Shown here piece after piece: positions 37,703 through 50,374 of a stretch of DNA of 64,000 nt. The DNA is taken from NCBI GenBank assembly GCA_037389465.1, contig JAZARR010000082.1, positions 3,026,501 to 3,090,500 of the forward strand, written 5' to 3'. Source of the stretch: Baylisascaris procyonis. Taxonomy: Eukaryota > Nematoda > Chromadorea > Rhabditida > Ascarididae. Position 1 is the first letter of the stretch. Every line of letters starts with the position of its first letter. A model generated the notes under the pieces. The model was given only the letters and a program-made list of their open reading frames with translations, was not told where the DNA came from and ran no database searches. A program made the translations under genes and the position numbers.

Positions 37703-40700
37703 CAAGAGCATACCTGCAGCATAACGCAAATTGGATTGCGTCCGCAGATCGTATTTTGTGTTTTCTTGAGATAATCGTTGAAGGCACCTGGTTCAAGGCG
37801 TGAAATCGCTTCCATCCCCTTCAATAAAATTTTTCTCCACCTAAATTTTTTTTTTTATATCCACAATTTACAATTCATATAGGATCGGCGGCATCGAAAA
37901 ACGATACAACACCACCTTGGAGATATTTTAAAAAACTAATACTTAGCAGCTCTATATTCATAATTAGCAGCACTATTTTCATAATTAAACGACTCGTATA
38001 GCATTTAGCTAATTGACCGATAGCTTACATCACCACGTAATTTTGAGTAAAACATAAAATCAAATGCTTCTTAGAATTTATGAAACGTATGACTAGCATT
38101 ACAGCTATATATCTTAATGAGCTTCCATATACTTAGATAAAGAGGAATAATAGTAACGAAAATAGTAAAAGTTCGGTTCTTAAAACTCCTCAGTAATATG
38201 CTACCCAAAAATCTAACTTATTTACGTATAAAAATTAATTGAACATACTGATTAATGAATACTTTTATTAATTAGAATCGTACAATTAATTGGTCATAAA
38301 ACGTCACAGCAATATTTAAAAAAAAAAAAATAAAAAATAAAGTATTTAATATTTAAATGCTTTCGATCGTATTTCATTCTCATCAATTAAAAATAGTTCA
38401 ATTGGAAAAGATAATTTACCTGTTTGTCAAGCGCGGCGATTTGCTCATGAATTGGTAGACCCGTATTATGCTCATATGGTGTGAAGTGAAAACGATTTCC
38501 TATAATATACAAATATTTTCTTCCATAAATAAACTATAAAAATAAAAATAAAACATTCCCATTATAAAAATAAAAATAAAATGTTCCCATTCTTTTTCCA
38601 CAAATATCTCACAAGTAAAATGTAAAAACATCCCGTAAGTACCAATTTTCAAAGGTAACTAACTTTACATGAGATGTTTTCATTCAGATCGAATTATTAC
38701 AAACGAAAAAAATTTTTAAATGAAAAAGAGATAAGAGGAGAAACTTATAGAGAAAATGGCACATTATGTGCTTTTTTGTATCCCATTCATCCCAACAATT
38801 AATTTCATATATCAACAATGGAAAAAATAAAATACATAGAATAATGCCTCATGTCTCAATTGATATATTACCAATATAAATCTATACAAGATTCGCATAA
38901 CCCAACCGAAAAATAGCATGTGAGAATAATAAAAATCTGGATAATGTAAAAGATGGATTAAATTTTTCTAGTGCATTCATAAATATTTACAATTGATTTC
39001 GAAATTGATAGATCAAAATGGAAAATGATATAAAACATCATCATATCGCACAAACTATATAGGTCAAAGTAATTCGTACCTCAATGATCCCTCTAGTCGA
39101 CGTCATTTAAGAAAAAAATTTATAGAAGCGAATAGAATAGAAAAAAGAATAAATAAATAACAGAATTTTTGTTTTAATTTATCATCGATCGATTTCAAAA
39201 ATTATTCATTTTTTTTCGAATTTTCTAAATTCATTTGGCAATCGAGCAAAATTTAGCAAAAAAAAAAAACCCTTTCAATAAAATTGGTGTTGTGCAAAAT
39301 TAAGATTAAAATTGCATCGATAGACACTATTCGACGAGTAAGAAGCTCTAATATTTTAACATTGTTTTCTTTCATCGATATATTTCATCACTGATTACAT
39401 AACGAATTTATATAAACCATTCCATTTTAGAATAACGATCCTATAGTTATCCAACGCGAAGACTCTATTAATTATGGTATGATGGTTTAAAATTTATAGA
39501 TCACTAAAGGCGGTAATCCCTCATTTATATCAATTTTCTATAAACAATATACCCCAATGACAGAAGTCAGAGCTGATAACAAATAAATTCCTTGGATCAG
39601 CAACATATTTGGCCAATATTTTGCCGTAGCTTATTTGCCTCGACGATGATAGTGATCCGACTAGTATTGGAACGACATTGTAGCTGCCAGCCGGTTGTCT
39701 GCAATCATCTATCATTATAGAATAGAAGAATATGTCAGCTGGAGCTTTAGAGTCACCAATTATAACTCACATCAAAATTTCATGTCACTTAACATCCATA
39801 TTTAATAAGCATGTCCGGTTACGATTCCGAAAAGGAAATGCGACATTTGAACGAATATCTGAATATTTTTCATGTGATAGCCATAATTAAATAGTTATGG
39901 GCAATGAGATTCATGTTAGAACGCTATTCCTTATATCGTACATCACATAGAGTCCAAAGATTGGAGACTATATTAGCCCACGAATGCCTTTCACATTGTT
40001 CACGTCTCTCTTCATCACTTCAGATGATGAATATAAAGGTTAGAACTAGCAAACCAATCTAGTACATATATTTAATAAAGTGCACTTATATATCAACAAC
40101 CACTTTACATAACAGACTAAATATATCAATGTTTTAAAAAAGTATTTGAAAACTTCTGAAAAATGGCAACGCTCTTGAAACCCCAGACGAATGGGAATAA
40201 ACGAAAGCCTAATTCGAAAATTTTATTTCCCAATGATTTGAACGTTAGGACTTCTGTCCTACTCTGATAAAATTGATTTCTCTTGTAAACCACTACTGAT
40301 GCTTTAGTTCAGTAGTTAAGCTGCCTGCTTAAGATTTGACAAGCATAAGTTCAAATCTCTTTCACAAAAGTTCTGCCTGAAGATTTGCCCTCTGCAAAGA
40401 TATAAAAGTCCTCAAAGAGGAAGTCTCTCACTTCTCCATAACTTTGGCAATAAAAGGTAATTGCATCTCAAGGCTGTGTTCGGCTTCTTCGCTACGGAAA
40501 TCCATCGTCTCGAATGCACCAGTCTCTCGCAATTCAGCGTTCACTTAAACATGTGTTTTAATGCAATTAAATATTAATAATAGTAAATCATATAACCTTA
40601 ATAATCCAGTTGAAGCGTGCTCAGGTCTTTATTATTTTATATAACATCCTTCCCTCTCTCCAAATAATATTTATTCAAAAACTTTTGACAATCCTTAAGT

Positions 40701-43700
40701 GGAACTAATAAAAATCAAATGAAAGAACACATCGCATAACTGTAAAAATATTTTCTATTCAACTAATAAATAAATAAAATTCAGAGCATTAAAATAACAA
40801 AGTAGAGGAGCTTGCCGCTGGAGCTGACAAGGAAATAAGCTCCGATCCATTTCAGCAATGACTTTCATAGGCTATCAATGAAAAAATAAAATAAAATATG
40901 CAGAAAAAAGCATCGATATTTTAATCGATTCCATTGTCTTCTTAAATTCTTTATAAAAGAATTGATCTAATCTTTGATCTAATCGATATAAAGTGAAAAT
41001 ATGATCGGTATAAAAATGAATGCTAATTTTTACAATATTTTTAAATAAGTCCAATTTCTTTTCAAAACTGCTCATTCATAGATCGAAGCAAATAAAGTAG
41101 ATGAGAAACTATCCTGTAACGTACAACATATTTTTGGGAATTTCAGGTCTTTAGCCTTAATAATCGATTCTTGGAAGCCAACAGACACACCGACACACAG
41201 ACACATATGTACAACGACATAATCTTAATACACTATTGCAAACTAAATAGTAAGTAAAGTTATAACGAAAATAAAACAGTATGGAAATTGGTAGTGAGCA
41301 TTTAAAAAAAATGCGCTTACCTCTCTGATCAATGTAGAGATCACCGAGTGGAGTACGATAACGTGAACAATTTGAAAGAGCACAACCACTGAGACAAACC
41401 ACATGCGATGGACCCATTACAAATATCGTTTCTCTACAATAATTTCAAAAAAAAGCCTCAACAGCTTATTGACAGCCAGCTGCCAGCTTATTTGATCAGC
41501 GCAGTTGTAAGCTAATAAAGTTTTACTACTATCTAAATAAGCTGTTTTATTAACTCCAATGATCTGCTAAGAAATATGTCTGAACAAACATCTTAGTAAT
41601 GAACAGGCTTAAATTTTACCTACTTCACAAAGAAGTTTTTGATATTAGACGCAGAAATCTAGCCAGGAAGTTCTTTCGAAGGATTTTGATGCTCATCGGA
41701 AATGATACCGCCATATCATTTAAAATTATTTTTTTATTTATATTTGACCGCTGCTCCTAATCATGCATCTAGTTTAATTTCATAAAACGAGAAGATTTCA
41801 ATGGCTGTAGTTAATTCTTCAAAGCTAGTAATAACCACCCTATTGTGGTAGTGACCATTTACTCATATTTATGACCAGTCTGCTACTGTTGTGACCACTC
41901 AATTGCTGCGTAAATGAGAACGAACTATATACTTACATATAATCTGGAACGATTTGTTTGAATGCATATGCAGCTGTACTTCCACAATACGAATAACCGG
42001 CATGACTGAAACAAATATGTAAATATAACAAATTTGAATATTTTGCAAAAATTTAATCGATAAATATTAAAGTTTTCAATTATTGAAAGTAATATTCATT
42101 TATTGCTCTACTCTTATTCTTTAATATTGCACTGCGGATTTATAAATAATTGATTATTGTATCAAATAAAAATGGTGTAGAAAAGAAAAAAGGCAGAAGA
42201 TTGGAGGAGGATGGGGCGCACAGGAGGGGGTGAAGGGGAGATGGGGAGATGGGGGAGAAGGGGAAAAAACCAAAAAGAAATGCTGATTTAATATTCGACA
42301 GATTAATAGATTTCAAAAGAGTATACAAAAACAAAAACCCATGAATAAATAAAGAAACAATCTAATAAATACAATGGAAATAGAGAAAAAACTACCCATA
42401 AAAACAAAAAAAAAAGTTTAAAAAAAAATAGACGGCTGCTTACGGTGAGATAATAGCTCTAGCTGGTCCGGCAACACGTGGTCCTGCTGCCGCTAACCAT
42501 TCAGACAACTGCCTATTCAGCTCTTTCGGATTATCTGAATACCTGTAAATAAAATTACTTGAATACATGTAAACAAAGAGTTCTATATATTGCAAATGAA
42601 CTCATGAATTCTACACAACCATCTAGAGTACTGCTTGCTAAAAAGTACCAAAAAATAAGCTGCAAGTAAAAAAAAAACCTCAGTTAGACCTCTAAGATCA
42701 TCTTTTTTAAGATCGACCAGCTTCAACACTTTCCCAATCATGAGCAATCATTGAACCGCTGTTCTAGCCAAAAATACCAATGCATAATTTACATCCGTAT
42801 TATTAAAGACAATCTTTTTACTCGCTCTCAGATTTAAACTACTGTTGGATGACCAATAAAAATATTATATGGACAAAGATATTAACACTGCTGGGATGGC
42901 ATCGCCTCCTCTTTATTCCGATTTAAAAAAAAAATTAATTCATAAAGCAATCTGCACATTAAAATTGATGAGAGCTAAGAAAAAATAATGACTGCCAAGA
43001 AAGATCACAAAAATTCAATGGTAGATCAATTGTACAGGAAATAGAGGGTGGTGGATTTGCATCGATTTGCAGATAATATTTTCATTGATCATCAAACATT
43101 CAGAAGTTACATAGATAGAAAATGAATGAAGAAATTTCGCATGGAAAATTCTTGTAAAACAAGAAAAAAGAAAGATGCAACCACTGAATTCATTTAACAA
43201 AAAAAGATTTCCATTCTCATCACTTTAGATCAGAAATGCTGATCCGAATTTCAACTGATCAATATTAATCAATATTTCAAAACAACAGAAACTGTTGACA
43301 ATCTTCCTGGCTATAACCAAACTAAGCTATAATTTTTATCGCATTTGTGCATTTTCTCGGCAAATACATATCAAGTAATTAAGTGCATATATTGCTGCAA
43401 ATATTTTCTTACTAATCACTGCAACTCTTCAATAACTTCATTGTCAATTAACGATGCAGTTCCCTTCAGGAGTGGATTTTAAAAATGCTTATACAAATAT
43501 TATACAAATATAAAAAAAGTAATAAGTAAATAAGCATATTCCGCTTACTATTTTAATTCTATACGTTTATATATTTATGTTACTTAAATTTAAAAAAAAA
43601 AGCTAAATTCTTCTCGAAAAAATCAAATACAAAGTTACAAAAAAAAAAAAAAAAAAATCCAACCACGATCCAGCATGTGTAGCGTTTCTAATCGAACTAC

Positions 43701-43704
43701 TCAT
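36468..43704 (-). CDS. MEMO1: MEMO1 family protein, 10 exons
   Basis: Cytosolic protein of the Memo / class III dioxygenase-like fold, known in animals as an effector of receptor tyrosine kinase signalling, redox balance and copper/iron binding. Exons (minus) are 43704-43664, 42542-42444, 42005-41937, 41433-41321, 40543-40432, 39698-39553, 38499-38420, 37818-37714, 37141-37067 and 36536-36468. All nine junctions are in phase, giving 302 residues (human 297). Matching blocks are NATHAGSW (N-terminus), [105 protein letters not shown] and the terminal [12 protein letters not shown]. The metal-site residues described for human MEMO1 (His in PHAGY, His in GPSH, Asp and His in SSDFCHWG, Cys in NTICGR) are all present. 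Start: the ATG at 43704 aligns with the family start. Confidence 0.95.
37673..37702 (+). repeat. Poly-A run in MEMO1 intron 8
   Basis: About 27-30 A residues lie just downstream of the exon 8 donor (a poly-T run on the gene strand). Confidence 0.85.
38537..38594 (+). repeat. Two-copy AT-rich tandem repeat
   Basis: AAAAATAAAAATAAAACATTCCCATT is followed by a near-identical copy ending ATGTTCCCATT, in MEMO1 intron 6. Confidence 0.6.
40298..40370 (+). repeat. tRNA-like fragment (SINE-like) in MEMO1 intron, copy 3
   Basis: TTTAGTTCAGTAGTTAAGC (A-box region) and AAGTTCAAATCTC (degenerate B box) have tRNA spacing, followed by A-rich sequence. There is no closed acceptor stem. It lies just downstream of MEMO1 exon 5. 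Confidence 0.4.
41160..41225 (+). repeat. Dispersed GACAGACA-type repeat, copy 2 (short)
   Basis: CAACAGACACACCGACACAC then AGACACATATGTACAACGAC and ATAAT match the core and tail order of the family. It lies in MEMO1 intron 4, about 100 bases from exon 4. Confidence 0.3.
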
Positions 43705-45566
43705 GTCACCAATAAATGAGCGTTGAATCCCACTTCACTTGCGGAAAGAGACGAACACTAGTGAATAGCCGAACCAATAGTGCAACGATCCCGAATAACT
43801 ACGTCACCAATCTCGTCTATAATATTCTCATTCATTTTAAATGAAAGAAAATAATTATCTGAAAACTCAAACACCAACATCTTATAGCGAATAATAAGCT
43901 TTAATTTAAAAAAAGCTGAAATCAATAACAGTTTAACAATCGATTAACTTATTCATTAATAAAAATTCCAGAAAAAAAGTGGAATATTGCCAAAAAATTA
44001 AACTTGAAAAATTTGACCCCTTTGATAAAACTTTAAAGGAGGAAGAAAATTTATAAGTAAATTAAATATAATTGTGTAAAATACGAATTCATTAAGTTTT
44101 TTCATCTCTTCAAAATTACTCATCGTTTTATAAAATCAAATTACTTAGCTAACGTTATCAACACTATCTTCAGAAAAAAAAGATATTTAAATGAAAAAAT
44201 ATTAAGCAATAATAACTTAAATGAATATTTTATATTAAACGCATTATTCACATCTCACATAACACTGCAAGTAACAAAAGGAAGACTTTTTCGCACGAAA
44301 TCACGAAAATATCGTTATAAATCACATAAAAATAGCTATTATATATAAATTACTAATGATATTACTATTATTACAATTAATGCGAGTTAAATAGTAATAT
44401 AATATTATCGTTTGGTCAGTAAACAAATTTGCATACTTAGTAAGATGCCAACTGAATGGTCATTTCCTCCGCTGACCAACAGTAGTTTTCACAGATTTCC
44501 ATTAGTTGCAAGAAAAATTTCTTCAAATAGCCATTTATTTATAAGTTTATTAAAAATCTATTTCCCTTAAAAATGCAAATGGAATCTCTCGAAATCTATT
44601 ATTCATAATAAGAGGAGCAATCTAATGTAACAATGAGATATGAATCACTAAAATATATCATTTACGAGAAAAAAATTAAATAGTTAAATAATTCTGTCAT
44701 TGATGTATTTCATTTATCATTCAACAAATATTACATATAATCAATCCCACTCTTAACTATCATATAAATAACATTTGTTGTATGACAGAAAATAAGATAA
44801 ACGAAAGAAAATATCACTTTTGAGTATATTCCATCGCACCTAAAAAATATAAAAAAAATTCCAGCACACTTAGCTAACTTACCGTTGCTCAGCTTATTCT
44901 ATAAAATTTTTTCGGTTATTCACTTCAACAAAACTGCCGCCGAAAAAAGGCAACAATGCATAGGTTGGTAGCAAGGTCAACGTTATATGATTTCAAAGGA
45001 AACAATGGAAATTAAATGGATCATAAGCATATGAATAAAGAAATAAACAATTGCTGGATACAGATGAATGAATACAAATGGATGGGAAAGCGGTAGATAG
45101 TGACAGCCGTCTGGCAAAATAATAAGCTCTACTATGAAATAATCACTCAACTCTCGTGATCTCTAAGTTGAGAAAATAAAACAACTGATAAACATATACA
45201 ATAAAATAACGATTAATAAGATTATCAAGCAATAATAAAAGAAGCACATTCATATATTCCCATTTGCAATAGGCTTCTTAGAAAAAATCTTTTAAAAGAA
45301 TCGTTTTTTAGCATTTTTTGTGCGCTAATCGGTCGTAAAATACACCTATACAGATGAATATACCCATACCTTTGGGTATTTCTAAATACCTAAAATTGTT
45401 CCTGAACTCTTGAACCAATATTAAAGATACTGTAGAGGTCATTCTACAATATAGTTTAAATCCATAAAAATTTTAGAAAATTTTTTGTCTTTTAAACCTA
45501 TAAAAATTTTCCAAAATTTTTTATTTCTTAAATCCATAAAATTTTCCAAAATTTTTTATCTCTAAC
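43705..45566. other. MEMO1 upstream interval
   Basis: Mostly AT-rich with no convincing ORF. It presumably contains the MEMO1 promoter. Three diverged copies of a roughly 40-bp unit (AAATCCATAAAATTTTCCAA type) lie at 45458-45561. Confidence 0.4.
45458..45561 (+). repeat. Three-copy 40-bp AT-rich tandem repeat
   Basis: Units begin AAATCCATAAAAATTTTAG, AAACCTATAAAAATTTTCC and AAATCCATAAAATTTTCC, each followed by AAAATTTTTT. The array ends within a few bases of the candidate exon at 45567. Confidence 0.6.
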
Positions 45567-45682
45567 TTTAGTCAATCCCGAGATGAAAGAACGTAATGAA
45601 TCAACATAGGCACATAAATGTGCACCCAAAAGAGCCATGTCACAATGCTGCAATGCACACTGTGCAAATAGAGAATAGCAAT
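45567..45682 (-). CDS. Candidate internal exon, unassigned helical protein
   Basis: The acceptor TTGACGCAG (ending at 45683) and donor GTTAGA (from 45566) bound 116 bases. The frame with AT-biased third positions reads CYSLFAQCALQHCDMALLGA then HLCAYVDSLRSFISGLTK, a compact helical and Cys-containing sequence. A second frame is also open (SIVTWLFWVHIYVPMLIHYV, membrane-like) and ends at a TGA. I prefer the first on codon bias. It might be a 3' exon of the gene at 50.4-53.0 kb, but linking exons were not found. Confidence 0.35.
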
Positions 45683-48390
45683 CTGCGTCAATGCACATAA
45701 AAAAGGTCAAAAAAAAAGAACTCACTAGCATTTGAAAACCCAATGAAATGTTCCAGCTCCACGAACCATTTCCTCCACCCCTTTCCCCGCCGATCTTCAT
45801 CGCTCCATTTCTTTCCCCTTCAACTCCTCACCTCCCTTTCCATCCTTTTCCCTTTCCCACTCTTCAAAACGCCAATGGTTCAACAAAAAGATATGTTTTC
45901 GCTTACATAAAAATATTTAGAAAGCGTTAAACTTGTCGAATATAAAAAATTTCAAAGAGAACTAAAGAGTTTCATAACCGAATCACATGAAATCAGTATG
46001 TCGATGAAATCAATCAGACAGAACTGCAGATCAAATTAGCAAATTTATAAAATATTTCACAAGAAAAAGAACTTCTAGAGAACGTAAAAAATAAAAATAA
46101 AAATAAAAATAAAAATAAAAATAATTCAGAAAAAAAAAGAGAAAATCTTTTGTCAGTAAAAAGAAAACAAAACGCAAAAAAATGCGCTATATTGCTTCAC
46201 TCATTTCAAGGCCAATATATAATTGAGAAGCGCAAAAATTCGCGTCTAGTATCTCAAGAAAGGGAGAGAGGGTGAGAGAGAGAGAGAGAGAGAGAGAGAA
46301 AAAAAAATGCCATTAAATGATGCATACATAAAGGGGAACAAGTACCATAATTTCATCAAAAGATTCATTGAAAGAAGCATCATCGTAGTTCATTGTTATG
46401 AATTTGAAGTGATTGAAATTTGAATTTCCATTTTTAAAAATTTTCTAAATTTTTGCATTAAATTACTCATAAATTTAAAGTTATTTAATGATATAGGATA
46501 GTCAATTTCTTTATATTATCAAGCAATAACGATCCTCGTTAGTAGAAGAACTCAGCTCACAATTGTTAGCTGCATAAAGGAAGCACTTATAAAATCATAC
46601 AATGAATACAATCTTCAACAACAATCCTCATTGTGTACATAACCTTCATAAAAGCTGATGCCTCAAAATCTAATATCGCTCTCAAAGGATTAGGAATAAT
46701 CCACATTTACTTTTGCAGTCATAACATCATACACCGCATACCATGTTCATCCTTCACTAATCTAATCACAATTTATCACTAAAATGATAATAGATTTGTT
46801 AAAAAAAAAAAAAAAAACAAGAAAGAATAGCATTATAAATGAAAAAAATATAAACAAAATTAAAAATTAAACGGCAATATGAGAGTGTGGGGATGGAGAT
46901 GGAGGTGAAGGGAATTCTTATTAAAAAGATATCAAAGATCTCAAATAATTCGCATTGTTCTCTTCGTGAAGAATTCTAAAAAAAAAAAAATGCATCTATA
47001 TGACATCTCTTTTCAATATTTTTGTATTCGTTCCAGAGCAAAACGCTTTTCATATCCTCCATCGAAAAAAAATCACTTCATTAGTAGTGCTTTTAATTTT
47101 TGAATTGAACTTTTTTTTTTTGAATTACACAATATTGAGCTTTATTAAACAAGAGAAAGCTTTGAATAAATCGTTGAAAACTTTACAATAGTGATCAATC
47201 ATCAACGTAGAGAAAGAAAGAATAAGTGAAAGGGGAGAGGGAGTGAAGAGGAAAGTAGGAGATAGGAAAGAGGAATCGGAGAAGGGGGAAATTATGAACT
47301 TTGAGGAAAACTTTGGATTTTTTTTAATTTTTTAAAAATTTGCTTCTTCCCATTAAAAAAAAAATTCAGATTTTCGTCGAATTTCTATTCGAGGTCACTA
47401 AAACCGATATCTTTCGCATCATCCTTTGACAATGTATTTTAATATATAAGCTAAACAAAACAATTGCTTCACACAAGACATAAGCAATTCTTAAATAAAA
47501 TGAAATGAATACGAAACATTATTTTCATTTTTCTGCAATTTTTCATTTATTGATGTCTAACTAGCGAAAATATTTCTACTACGAACTAATCGTTTTATTT
47601 TCCTTCAAATTTTTTATTCATTAGTTATCAATCAATAAAATATTTTTTTTTTATATTCAGGGAATTTAAATGAAATTATATTTGCGAGGAAAAAACTTTT
47701 CAATTTTTCTCAAAATTTTGTATTTTTCTCATCACACCTCTTCTAATTCCTCCCCTCCCTCTTTCTTTTCGGAAAAATGGTCAACAACTTTTCTTTTATT
47801 GAAAAATCTTGACAATGCTAATAACGCTCATAGCATATATAAGCTATATTGTTGAGAATCGAACAAAATTGGATCGATAGTGATATATCAAAAACATAAT
47901 GAAGTATATCGAAGCGCAATCAAGACCACTTCATTTCTAGCGAAAAAAAGTTAAAGCCTGAAAATTCAAAAAGTTGAAAAAAGTTCAAGCCTGGAAATGC
48001 GGAATTCCCAAAATTTATAGACTGAAATTATATTATAACAATTTAAATGAGGCCACCCTATGGAAATTTGAATTTTTATTTGCTAACTCGAAGCTTTCTG
48101 AAGAAAAGTAAATATAAATAGAACTGAAATATCAGATGCAATTCCACTATTCGTCTTTAAAATGCAAAGAAATCTTCAAGCATTAGGTTGTGAAAAGAGA
48201 AAAGAAAGAGTAAACATCATAGAGATATTGCAGATCGATGATCGTAAAAAGCACAGATTGCGTAATTGTGGAAAGTGGGACATTCCGCCAACGACATTAG
48301 AATGCAATACATACCGAAGCAAAAAACGAACAAAAAATCCAACCCCGAAGAGGTGCATTTCCGATTATACTGTCAATACAAGCACCTAAC
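45683..48390. other. AT-rich interval with simple repeats
   Basis: This stretch holds an (AAAAT)n run at 46086-46123, an (AG)n run at 46274-46299 and a poly-A at 46800-46817. A 75-codon plus ORF at 48162-48389 is Lys/Arg-rich, ends beside the inverted repeat and has no recognisable domain. Nothing else is supported. Confidence 0.4.
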
Positions 48391-48548
48391 ATATGTGAAT
48401 CCGATAACATATAAATGTTGCATATTTCGGATTAATATAAATAAATAACATATATAAATATAATATATTAATAAATTATATTTATATATGTTATTTATTT
48501 ATATTAATCCGAAATATGCAGCATTCATATGTTATCGGATTTACATAT
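48391..48548. repeat. Near-perfect inverted repeat, 74-bp arms, 10-base loop
   Basis: Left arm 48391-48464 and right arm 48475-48548 are reverse complements with about three mismatches. Shared core elements are AATCCGATAACATAT, TTGCATATTTCGGATTAAT and ATAACATATATAAATATAAT. A third partial copy of the core (CGCATATTTCAGATTA) follows at about 48576-48592. It could be a foldback or MITE-like element or a long hairpin. No clear target-site duplication was found. Confidence 0.85.
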
Positions 48549-48870
48549 ATAAATATAAACAACATATACAAATTTCGCATATTTCAGATTAAAAACACTA
48601 TGTACCACCAGGAGTAATTTGCATATAAGTTAGTAATATTAGAAATATGGATAATAATCATTGTATATTATTACAACTTTAAGAGTAAATTAACTCAATA
48701 AAAGTTTCAATTACACTCAACAAAATTTAGGCAAATTTTTCACTCCCAAACAATTTTTCTTTGCGAAACACTTCTTATGAACTTATATTTTGCAACCTCC
48801 TTGGAATAGAATTATTTTACTACCCCTGGGAAACTAATTCAAGGCGATACGGTACGTCTAGTACGCTTTT

Positions 48871-49020
48871 TTAAAGGGTTTTTCCCACATTTCTAATTTC
48901 GTACAATATGAAACACTCCACAGCACAAATAATAAGACCACCGTAAATAACAAATGGAAGAAATGCTAACGCAAGAAACATGTTTCGTATGGCGAATTCC
49001 ATCCATGCAGCCACACCCAT
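48871..49020 (-). CDS. 49-residue single-pass membrane microprotein candidate
   Basis: The ATG at 49020 opens a complete 49-codon ORF: an N-terminal amphipathic part (MGVAAWMEFAIRNM), a hydrophobic helix (FLALAFLPFVIYGGLIICAV, residues 15-34) and a short polar tail (YEIRNVGKTL). An acceptor-like TCCGTTAG ends at 49108, which would leave an 87-base GC-richer 5' UTR. A donor-like GTGGGA after EIRN could mean a further exon. Size and layout fit small inner-membrane or ER micropeptides, but I recognise no family. A 43-codon plus-strand ORF (48980-49111, hydrophilic, starting MFRMANSIHAATP) overlaps it antisense, and only one may be real. Confidence 0.35.
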   Translation of the reverse strand: MGVAAWMEFAIRNMFLALAFLPFVIYGGLIICAVECFILYEIRNVGKTL

Positions 49021-49745
49021 TAACGAGTTAGATCAACAGACGACAAAAACCGATGACAGAGACGCAGCGGTGGTTAGTGAAGCAATCGAAATAGACGACT
49101 TAACAAACTAACGGATGCAAATTGTTACAATATAATTTAAAAGAGAAGAGAAAAAATAATGCCAAAAGGAAATCGAAGTTTTTATCATTATTTGTTACCA
49201 TATAAAACTGATCAAATAAATAAAATTTACTAAAATAAAAAATAAAAAAAATTTTTTTTTTGCAAAAAAAAAACATAATTCATTAAATAATTTAAATAAA
49301 AGCATAATTAATTCATGTATGAATCTAAAAATAAGAGAAAAAATATTCGCTGAAAAAAATAAAAACATAAACTAAAATGAACTTATTGGAAAAATTCAAA
49401 TTCAGATGTTTTTATCTCTAAATAAATAATTAACGAATGATTAATTAAAAATTTTACTAAAATTTTAAATAAAATTCAAATAATAATCTTGTAACAAATA
49501 TGAGAATAACCAAGTAATAAAAAATAAACAGTCAAATTTTACTTCATAAATATTTGCAAGCAAATTGATTCCATTACAAAACTTGGATCAAAGAAAAAAA
49601 GATTCTACTCAATCTTCTACTTAATGCAGCTTTTAACTAATCTCCCCCATAGTCCACAGCAACACCTTTCGATCAGACAGTGAAAATAAAAATGAACCCT
49701 CCTCCTTCCATATATATGAGCACAGCTCAAGTACCGTGCACGCGA

Positions 49746-49785
49746 GGGGGGTGGGAGGGGGGTGGGAGGGGGGGGGGTTGGGGAG
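49746..49785 (+). repeat. G-run cluster, potential G-quadruplex
   Basis: GGGGGGTGGGAGGGGGGTGG is followed by GAGGGGGGGGGGTTGGGG: more than four runs of at least three G separated by single bases, which meets the standard G-quadruplex pattern on the plus strand. Confidence 0.75.
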
Positions 49786-50189
49786 AGTCTAACAGTGTAA
49801 GCCTCACTTCTCATTGAGTATAGGGGAGTTGACAAAAATGGCAAAATCTGGAGTGAAAATAAACGAAACACTCTCACGAGAAAATATTAGAAAAAAATAA
49901 GTGGGAAAACGCGCCAGAACAATTGCTATGATATGCGCTTTTTGCAACTCGCTCATCTCATTACCAGTTTCATAAGTTATCAACAAAAAAAAAAGACTGT
50001 GAGAAAAATATCTTCATGTTTTTAATTAACTGAATTTGATTGCACAAATCTTCATAAAACATTTCGCTGATGACTTGACCGCTGTAAAATACGTGCAAAT
50101 TTCAATTCAAATAGGGTAACTTTCAAGGTTGACGAATCAAAGTGAACAATGCTTTAAGAGATCATCCTAAAGTTCACTTATATCAGATT

Positions 50190-50310
50190 TTATAACTCAA
50201 GCTTAAATGCTTCCAAATTTGAAATTAACGGACAAACAGATAGACGGACAGACAGACACATACATAGGCACAAACACAATACCGTCATAATGTACTAAAT
50301 TTGTGAAAGT
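50190..50310 (+). repeat. Dispersed repeat, GACAGACAGACA family, copy 3
   Basis: AAATTTGAAATTAACGGACA, then GATAGACGGACAGACAGACA, CATACATAGGCACAAACAC and GTCATAATGTAC. The left flank TTTGAAATT and the CA/GACA core are shared with the 7990-8100 copy. Confidence 0.4.
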
Positions 50311-50374
50311 GCATACCGAAGAAAATAAATGAAAAAAATTCTTTGTGGAGAGATGAGGAAATTTTTTTTTTTAC

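Larger units (their letters stand above)
49108..50370. other. Intergenic or intronic interval with G-rich tract
   Basis: AT-rich apart from the G-run cluster at 49746-49785 and a dispersed-repeat copy at 50190-50310. A 60-codon minus ORF (49804-49986) has some coding character but no recognisable domain. Confidence 0.4.
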
